Of a stretch of DNA of 64,000 bases, positions 58,866-64,000 are shown piece after piece. How positions within the stretch are numbered: the first letter of the stretch is position 1; every line of letters starts with the position of its first letter. The notes under the pieces are model-generated. The model ran no database searches. It worked only from the letters and a program-made list of their open reading frames with translations, and was not told the DNA's origin. The translations under genes and the position numbers were made by a program. The DNA comes from Sphingomonas hengshuiensis (lineage in GTDB: Bacteria > Pseudomonadota > Alphaproteobacteria > Sphingomonadales > Sphingomonadaceae). The stretch is from positions 2,976,001 through 3,040,000 of the forward strand of contig NZ_CP010836.1 of the NCBI RefSeq assembly GCF_000935025.1. Reading direction: 5' to 3'.

Positions 58866-58878
58866 ATTGGTATACAAT
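58866..58878. promoter_or_regulatory. Motif-A operator (ATTGGTATACAAT)
   Basis: Exact reverse complement of 38151-38163. It ends 13 bases before the ATG of the symporter gene, so binding would block transcription start or elongation. Another GCATACGATAT string follows directly. Confidence 0.65.
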
Positions 58879-58891
58879 ATAGGCATACGAT

Positions 58892-60259
58892 ATGACCGAT
58901 ATTTTGCGCGCCGCCACGACCGATGCCCCGGGAATCGACGTGAAGGAGATGATCGATCGGGGCGCCTGGACGCCGTATCAAAAGCTGGTGCTCGCGCTGA
59001 TCGCGCTGGCCTATGTAACCGACGGGGTGGCCAATCAATCGCTCGGGCTCGCAATCCCCGCGCTGATGCGCGACTGGGGATTGGGACGCGGGGCCTTCGC
59101 CCCGATTGCAGCGGTTGGACTGGTCGGGCTGACGATCGGCGCACTCGTCGGCGGCGTGCTGGGCGATCGCTTCGGCCGCCGCTGGACGATGATCGCGAGC
59201 ACGGCCTTTTTCGGCCTGGCCACCATGGCGCAGGCATGGGTGACCAACCCCACCGAATTGCTCGTCCTGCGCTTCATCGACGGCATCGGCATCGGCGCGA
59301 TGATTCCCAACGGCGCGGCGATGATCGTCGAGTTCACCCCGGCCCGCAAACGCGCCTTCGCGCTGTCGATCGGCATGGCGTTCATCGCCGCCGGAGCGAT
59401 GGTCTCGGGCCTGATCGGTAACCTCGTCGTCGAACCCTATGGCTGGGAGGGGATATTCCTGGCGCTCGGCGGGATCGGAGTCGCGGTATCATTGTTGCTG
59501 CTCGTGCTGCTTCCGGAATCGCCGATTTTTCTGGTGGTTTCCGGCGCCGGGCGCGCGCGCATCCGCGCCGCCGCGCTGCGCTGCGGAGTCGAGATTGGCG
59601 ATGCTCCGCTGGTTGCCGTCGGCCCGCCGGCCGGTCCGAAGCGAATGCCGCTGTCGACTCTGTTCGCGCCCGCTGTCGCGTCGAGCACGGTCTTCTTGTG
59701 GATCGCCTTCTTCTTCTGCCTGCTGGCCAATTATGCGATGTTCAGCTGGGTGCCGGCGATGCTCGCCAGCCTGGGCTTCGCGCTATCGCTTACCGGGCTG
59801 GGGATGACCTTCCTGTCGCTCGGCGGGATCCTCGGCGGGATCGGCTGCGGCTGGCTGATTGCCCGCTATGGCTCGCGGCTGGTCGTTCTGATCCTGGCGG
59901 GCGGCGGTGTCGCCGCCTCGCTCGCGCTCGGCACCTATACCGGCAGCGTGGCGAGCGGCGCGCGCGCGGACCTCAGCGTGGTTCTCGCGTTGCTGTTCGT
60001 GATCGGCATCTTCGCGTCGGGCCTGCTCAACGGCCTCTATACCTTCTCCGCTTTCATCTATCCCGATCATGCCCGCAGCACCGGGGTCGGCGCCGCCGCC
60101 GCGGCGGGCCGGATCGGCGCCATCGCCAGTTCCTTTGCCGGCGTATTCGCCCTGTCGGCGGGCGGCGCATCGGGCTATTTCCAGCTCATCGCCGGGTCGC
60201 TGGCCATTTCGCTCGTCATGGTGGCGTTGATCAAGCGCCAGATCGCGCGGGATGCCTGA
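58892..60259 (+). CDS. MFS aromatic-acid:H+ symporter (AAHS family), copy 2
   Basis: A 455-residue 12-helix permease and paralogue of the one at 20268; shared text includes DGVANQSLGLAIPAL, GGVLGDRFGRRWTMI, RFIDGIGIGAMIPNGAAMIVEFTPARKR and NGLYTFSAFIYPDHARSTGVGAAAAAGRIGA. Imports a carboxylated aromatic with protons. Only a weak ribosome site is visible before ATG 58892, and the motif-A operator is almost adjacent, so this gene seems tightly controlled. Having two AAHS genes suggests two related aromatic acids. Confidence 0.88.
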   Translation: MTDILRAATTDAPGIDVKEMIDRGAWTPYQKLVLALIALAYVTDGVANQSLGLAIPALMRDWGLGRGAFAPIAAVGLVGLTIGALVGGVLGDRFGRRWTMIASTAFFGLATMAQAWVTNPTELLVLRFIDGIGIGAMIPNGAAMIVEFTPARKRAFALSIGMAFIAAGAMVSGLIGNLVVEPYGWEGIFLALGGIGVAVSLLLLVLLPESPIFLVVSGAGRARIRAAALRCGVEIGDAPLVAVGPPAGPKRMPLSTLFAPAVASSTVFLWIAFFFCLLANYAMFSWVPAMLASLGFALSLTGLGMTFLSLGGILGGIGCGWLIARYGSRLVVLILAGGGVAASLALGTYTGSVASGARADLSVVLALLFVIGIFASGLLNGLYTFSAFIYPDHARSTGVGAAAAAGRIGAIASSFAGVFALSAGGASGYFQLIAGSLAISLVMVALIKRQIARDA

Positions 60260-60312
60260 GCCTGCGCCTGGTTGCGCGCGACAGCGGCACGGCACCGGGG
60301 TAAGTGTTGGCG

Positions 60313-61203
60313 ATGCAGTTCCGATTCCTGGAATATTTCATAGCGCTCGCTGAGGAGCGGCATTTCGCACGTGCCGCCAAGCGCTGCAATGTAACCCAGC
60401 CCACCTTATCGGCGGGCATCGTGGCGTTGGAGAGTCTGCTCGGGAAGCGACTTGCACTGCGCGACCGCCGCTTCATCGACCTCACTCCGGAAGGCTATGC
60501 CATCCTTCCCCATGTGCGCGCGCTGATCGCCGGCCATGACGAACTGCGCCACTCGATCGATGCCGGCGGCTCCTTGCGCGGCGAGCTTCGCCTTGGCGTG
60601 ATTCCCGCCGCGATGCCCCAGATCGGGGGGCTGATCGGCGCGCTCCACGCGAGCCACCCCGAGCTCCGCGTCGCGGTGCGCCAGCTCACCTCTGCGGCGA
60701 TCGTGGAGGGGATCGGCAATTTCGAGCTCGATGCCGGCCTGACCTATCTCGAAACCGAATCCCGCGCCGGCATCCAGTCCGTGGCGCTGTTCGAAGAATG
60801 CTATCGCTTCGCCACGCATGTCGAAGGGCGATTCGGTGCGCGCCAAAGCGTGACGCTGGCCGAGGTCGTCTCGGAGCCGCTCTGCCTTCTCCATCACGGC
60901 ATGCAGAACCGCCGGATCCTCGACGGTCATCTGGCGCGGGCAGAGCTTGCCGCCGCCCCCGTCGCCACCAGCGATTCCTATCTCGCGCTGCTGTCCATGG
61001 TTGCCTCGGGCGGCCTGTCCAGCGTCATGACCACCAGCCATGCCGGGTTTGTCGGGCCGGATCTCAAGGTTCGGCTTATCGAGATCAGCGACTTGCCACA
61101 GTCCAACGGCGTTGCGCTGATCGTCACCGATCGCGGCCCCGTATCGCCCTTCGCACGGGCCGCGCTTGCCGCCGCCCGTGCGCTGCAGAGCAACCTTCCC
61201 TGA
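60313..61203 (+). CDS. LysR-family regulator, likely of the formate dehydrogenase genes
   Basis: A 296-residue LysR-type regulator: helix-turn-helix MQFRFLEYFIALAEERHFARAAKRCNVTQPTLSAGIVALESLLGKRL at the N-terminus and a substrate-binding domain behind (GELRLGVIPAAMPQIGGL; LLSMVASGGLSSVMTTSHAG). I start at ATG 60313; GTG 60304 would add three residues. It directly precedes fdsG in the same direction, and two LysR-type boxes lie between, so it probably activates the fds operon, as FdsR does in other bacteria. Confidence 0.87.
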   Translation: MQFRFLEYFIALAEERHFARAAKRCNVTQPTLSAGIVALESLLGKRLALRDRRFIDLTPEGYAILPHVRALIAGHDELRHSIDAGGSLRGELRLGVIPAAMPQIGGLIGALHASHPELRVAVRQLTSAAIVEGIGNFELDAGLTYLETESRAGIQSVALFEECYRFATHVEGRFGARQSVTLAEVVSEPLCLLHHGMQNRRILDGHLARAELAAAPVATSDSYLALLSMVASGGLSSVMTTSHAGFVGPDLKVRLIEISDLPQSNGVALIVTDRGPVSPFARAALAAARALQSNLP

Positions 61204-61237
61204 TAGAGCGCTTCTATCACTGATCAGCGCTACTGAT
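61203..61237. promoter_or_regulatory. Two LysR-type T-N11-A boxes, 20 bp apart
   Basis: Box 1 is ATAGA-N5-TCTAT (61203-61217), box 2 is ATCAG-N5-CTGAT (61223-61237). Both are perfect 5-bp dyads with the T-N11-A pattern of LysR operators, and their centres are exactly 20 bases (two helical turns) apart. They fill the short gap between the LysR stop and fdsG. Confidence 0.65.
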
Positions 61238-61271
61238 TTGAATTTCACGTCGATCCGCGCACAGTCGCATT

Positions 61272-61697
61272 GTGGAGACGGGCAGCGACATCGCGGAAAT
61301 TGTGGGTGCACATGCGGACTGCGAAGGACCGCTCTTGCCGATATTGCACGACGTCCAGGCCCGCTTCGGCTGGGTTTCGGAAGCGTCGATTGCGCAGATC
61401 GCGGCCGCGCTCAACCTCAGCCGTGCGGAAGTTTCCGGCGTGGTCAGCTTCTATCACGATTTTCGCCGAACCCCCGATCCGCGCCCCGTGATCCGGCTTT
61501 GCCGCGCCGAATCGTGCCAGGCGCGCGGCAGCGAACCGCTTGCCGCCGCGGCGGCAACGCTTGCCGGCGAACGCATCCGCATCGAGGCCGTCTATTGTCT
61601 CGGGCTCTGTTCGGCAGGGCCCGCCGCGATGATTGGCGGCGACGTCCACGCCCGGCTCGATTCCGAGCGAATTGCCGCGCTGATGGCGGTGCTCTGA
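61272..61697 (+). CDS. fdsG: NAD-dependent formate dehydrogenase gamma subunit (NuoE-like)
   Basis: A 141-residue thioredoxin-fold [2Fe-2S] subunit of soluble molybdenum formate dehydrogenase. Cluster ligands are in RLCRAESCQARG and VYCLGLCSAGPAA (C-x4-C and C-x3-C, the NuoE/HoxE pattern). ILHDVQARFGWVSEASIAQIA and VSGVVSFYHDF are family text. Start is GTG 61272 with only a weak ribosome site. It begins the fdsGBA cluster; FdsG with FdsB transfers electrons to NAD. Confidence 0.9.
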   Translation: METGSDIAEIVGAHADCEGPLLPILHDVQARFGWVSEASIAQIAAALNLSRAEVSGVVSFYHDFRRTPDPRPVIRLCRAESCQARGSEPLAAAAATLAGERIRIEAVYCLGLCSAGPAAMIGGDVHARLDSERIAALMAVL

Positions 61698-61698
61698 G

Positions 61699-63168
61699 AT
61701 GCAGGTGCGGATCTCCGACGACGCGCTCGCCATTGCTTGCGGCGCGGACCGCGTGGCGCAGCGCTTCACCGAACTGGGCCATGCGGTCGTCCGCACGTCG
61801 AGCTGGGGGATGCACTGGCTCGAGCCGTTGGTCGAACTGGATGGCATTGGCTATGGTCCGGTCGGCCCCGGCGACGTCGACGCCATTATGGCCGGGACTG
61901 CGGACCATCTCCGCATCGGTGCGATCGCGGACCATCCCTTCCTCGCCAGCCAGACCCGCCTGACCTTCGCGCGCGCCGGCAGAACGCGCCCGCTCAGCCT
62001 CGAAGATTATGCCGATACCGGCGGCTGGCTTGGCCTGCATACCGCCCGCGAGATCGGCGGCGAGGCGATCGTCGACATGCTCAAGGCATCGGGCCTGCGC
62101 GGTCGCGGCGGCGCGGGGTTCCCGGCCGGCATCAAATGGGACACGGTCCGCCTCGCGCGGGGACATCGCAAATACATCGTCTGCAACGCCGACGAGGGCG
62201 ATAGCGGCACCTTCGCCGATCGCATGTTGATGGAGGGCGACCCCTTCTGCCTGATCGAAGGCATGGCGATCGCCGGCCTGGCCGTCGGCGCGGGCAAGGG
62301 CTTCGTCTATATCCGTTCCGAATATCCGCATGCCATCGCCAAGATGCGTGCGGCAGCGCTGCTCGCGGCGCCGTTGATCGCACCGTTCGAGATCGAGATC
62401 CGCGTCGGCGCCGGCGCCTATGTCTGCGGCGAGGAAACCTCGCTGCTCAACAGCCTGGAGGGCAAGCGCGGCGAAGTCCGCGCCAAGCCGCCGCTACCGG
62501 CGATCGAGGGGCTGTTCGGCTGCCCCACCGTGGTCAACAACGTGCTGACCCTTGCCGCCGTGCCCTTTGTGCTTGCCGAAGGCGCGCAGGCCTATGCGGA
62601 GTATGGCATGGGCCGCTCGCGCGGCACGATGCCGATCCAGCTTGCCGGGAACATCCGCTACGGCGGATTATACGAGACCGCGTTCGGCGTGACGCTGGGC
62701 CAGTTGGTCAACGACATCGGCGGCGGCACGGCGAGCGGGCGTCCGGTGCGCGCGGTGCAGGTCGGCGGGCCGCTCGGCGCCTATTTCCCGCCCGCATTGT
62801 TCGACACCCCATTCGACTATGAGGCATTCACTGCGGTCGACGGTCTGATCGGCCATGGCGGCATCACCGTGTTCGACGACAGCGTCGACATGGCGGCGCA
62901 GGCGCGCTTCGCGTTCGAATTCTGCGCCATCGAAAGCTGCGGCAAATGCACGCCCTGCCGGATCGGCGCGGTGCGCGGCAAGGAGACGATCGACAAGCTC
63001 ATCTCGGGCGATTCGGTGGCTTCCAATCTGGCCCTCGTCTCGGACCTTTGCGAGACGATGAAATTCGGCTCGCTCTGCGCGCTCGGCGGGTTCACGCCCT
63101 ATCCGGTGATGAGCGCGATCACCCATTTCCCCGAAGATTTCGGGCCCGAGCGGCAGGCGGCGGAATGA
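61699..63168 (+). CDS. fdsB: NAD-dependent formate dehydrogenase beta subunit (NuoF-like)
   Basis: A 489-residue diaphorase subunit carrying FMN, the NADH site and a 4Fe-4S cluster. SGLRGRGGAGFPAGIKWD and GAGAYVCGEETSLLNSLEG are the flavin/NADH motifs; ESCGKCTPCRIG with the later LCALGG Cys forms the cluster. The N-terminal 100 residues are the extra domain of FdsB. It starts one base after the fdsG stop. Works in the cytosol with FdsA to oxidise formate to CO2, forming NADH. Confidence 0.92.
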   Translation: MQVRISDDALAIACGADRVAQRFTELGHAVVRTSSWGMHWLEPLVELDGIGYGPVGPGDVDAIMAGTADHLRIGAIADHPFLASQTRLTFARAGRTRPLSLEDYADTGGWLGLHTAREIGGEAIVDMLKASGLRGRGGAGFPAGIKWDTVRLARGHRKYIVCNADEGDSGTFADRMLMEGDPFCLIEGMAIAGLAVGAGKGFVYIRSEYPHAIAKMRAAALLAAPLIAPFEIEIRVGAGAYVCGEETSLLNSLEGKRGEVRAKPPLPAIEGLFGCPTVVNNVLTLAAVPFVLAEGAQAYAEYGMGRSRGTMPIQLAGNIRYGGLYETAFGVTLGQLVNDIGGGTASGRPVRAVQVGGPLGAYFPPALFDTPFDYEAFTAVDGLIGHGGITVFDDSVDMAAQARFAFEFCAIESCGKCTPCRIGAVRGKETIDKLISGDSVASNLALVSDLCETMKFGSLCALGGFTPYPVMSAITHFPEDFGPERQAAE

Positions 63169-63228
63169 TCCGGCGGCCGCCCTTCAGCCGCGATACCGAT
63201 CGCGACGGGCCAGTCTTGGAGCAGCATC

Positions 63229-64000
63229 ATGGGATATGAACCCCAGCCCGATTTCGGTACGCCGAGATCATATGAATCGACCGACGTCACGCTGACCATC
63301 GACGGGCGCGAAATCAGCGTGCCGGCGGGCACGACGATCCTGCGCGCCGCCGCCGAAATGGGGACGTCGATCCCCAAATTGTGCGCCACCGACACCCTCA
63401 AGCAGTTCGGGTCGTGCCGCCTTTGCCTCGTCGAGATCGACGGCCGTCGCGGCACGCCCGCCAGCTGCACGACCCCCGTCACGCCCGGCATGGTCGTCCA
63501 CACCCAGACGCCGACGCTGCACAAGCTGCGCAAGGGCGTGATGGAACTCTATATCTCCGATCACCCGCTCGATTGCCTGACCTGCGCCGCCAATGGCGAT
63601 TGCGAGCTGCAGGACCAGGCCGGCGCAGTGGGCTTGCGCGACGTGCGCTACGGCTATGAGGGCGAGAACCATCTCGGCCAGGCCAAGGACCTGTCGAACC
63701 CCTATTTCGACTTCGATCCTTCCAAATGCATCGTCTGCTCGCGTTGCGTGCGCGCCTGCGACGAAGTCCAGGGCACCTTCGCGCTCACCATCGACGGCAG
63801 CGGCTTCGCGTCGAAAGTCTCGGCGAGCCTGCCGAGCGACGATTTTCTCTCTTCCGAATGCGTATCCTGCGGCGCGTGTGTTGCCGCCTGCCCCACCGCG
63901 ACGCTGCAAGAGCGCGAGGTCGTCCGCGTCGGTACGCCCGATCGCTCGGTCGTCACCACCTGCGCCTATTGCGGCGTCGGCTGCACCTTCCGCGCCGAGA
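63229..64000 (+). CDS. fdsA: NAD-dependent formate dehydrogenase alpha subunit, N-terminal part (cut by window end)
   Basis: Open from ATG 63229 (GGAG seven bases ahead) to the right edge, 257 residues visible. Order of domains: a [2Fe-2S] ferredoxin domain (GSCRLCLVEIDG and ASCTTPV), a NuoG-type His-Cys cluster (DHPLDCLTCAANGDCELQ), two 4Fe-4S motifs (CIVCSRCVRACDE; CVSCGACVAACPT) and the start of the molybdopterin domain with its own cluster (CAYCGVGCTF). The catalytic Cys or Sec and molybdenum site are beyond the window. It follows fdsB by 60 bases. Confidence 0.93.
   Translation, partial: MGYEPQPDFGTPRSYESTDVTLTIDGREISVPAGTTILRAAAEMGTSIPKLCATDTLKQFGSCRLCLVEIDGRRGTPASCTTPVTPGMVVHTQTPTLHKLRKGVMELYISDHPLDCLTCAANGDCELQDQAGAVGLRDVRYGYEGENHLGQAKDLSNPYFDFDPSKCIVCSRCVRACDEVQGTFALTIDGSGFASKVSASLPSDDFLSSECVSCGACVAACPTATLQEREVVRVGTPDRSVVTTCAYCGVGCTFRAE

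Noticed and set aside
1..64000. tRNA, rRNA, CRISPR array, insertion sequence, integrase or attachment site
   Set aside because: No such structure was found on reading; repeated short motifs are operator-like and irregularly spaced, and no transposase or integrase frame is present.

Overview
The window is high-GC alphaproteobacterial DNA and reads like a sphingomonad (Sphingomonas/Sphingobium/Novosphingobium type). It has three large TonB-dependent receptors of sphingomonad style, a FecI/FecR regulatory pair, a xylonate dehydratase, and a dense aromatic-catabolism island with Lig-type enzymes. I see no tRNA, rRNA, CRISPR array, transposase or phage gene. Genes are tightly packed, often with ATGA or TGATG overlaps.

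Region 1 (1-13.4 kb) is carbohydrate and phosphodiester uptake: the end of aldose 1-epimerase, xylonate dehydratase, an MFS exporter, a GDPD / TonB receptor / GDPD cluster, and a convergent sigma factor / FecR / STN-TonB receptor operon.

Region 2 (13.5-36.7 kb) is the first half of the catabolic island. It holds an MBL-fold hydrolase, a MarR regulator, a FrdA-like flavoprotein, a detached VanB-type ferredoxin, a VanA-type Rieske oxygenase, a TAXI-type binding protein, an aromatic-acid MFS transporter, five exported or lipoprotein esterases/hydrolases (one a tannase/feruloyl-esterase type), a TonB receptor, a BNR beta-propeller protein and four DoxX-like membrane proteins. The minus-strand block 36676-31406 looks like one six-gene operon: Rieske oxygenase, YciI, flavin reductase, DoxX-like, esterase, tannase.

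Region 3 (36.7-58.9 kb) is the ring-cleavage half. It holds a LigZ-like extradiol dioxygenase, an acyl-CoA-dehydrogenase-fold monooxygenase, a fifth DoxX-like protein, two amidohydrolases, a second beta-propeller, a LigY/LigJ-type amidohydrolase, three RraA/LigK-type aldolases, a GMC oxidase with an aldehyde dehydrogenase, several MFS transporters, two paralogous GntR/FCD regulators, and an operon of glutathione-dependent formaldehyde dehydrogenase, ferredoxin, ferredoxin reductase and aldolase.

Region 4 (58.9-64 kb) has a second aromatic-acid MFS transporter, then a LysR regulator and the NAD-dependent formate dehydrogenase genes fdsG, fdsB and fdsA (cut by the window end).

My reading, an inference, is that outer-membrane receptors and exported esterases take up and trim a methoxylated, probably biaryl or esterified aromatic. 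A three-component Rieske oxygenase O-demethylates it. A LigZ/LigY/aldolase route opens and splits the ring to pyruvate-level products. The released formaldehyde is burned to CO2 by the formaldehyde and formate dehydrogenases. Two short operator families recur in the intergenic spaces: TTGTATACAA-like, with about ten sites, and TTGTTAGGCAA-like, with three or four. They suggest that the dispersed operons form one or two regulons under the GntR pair.
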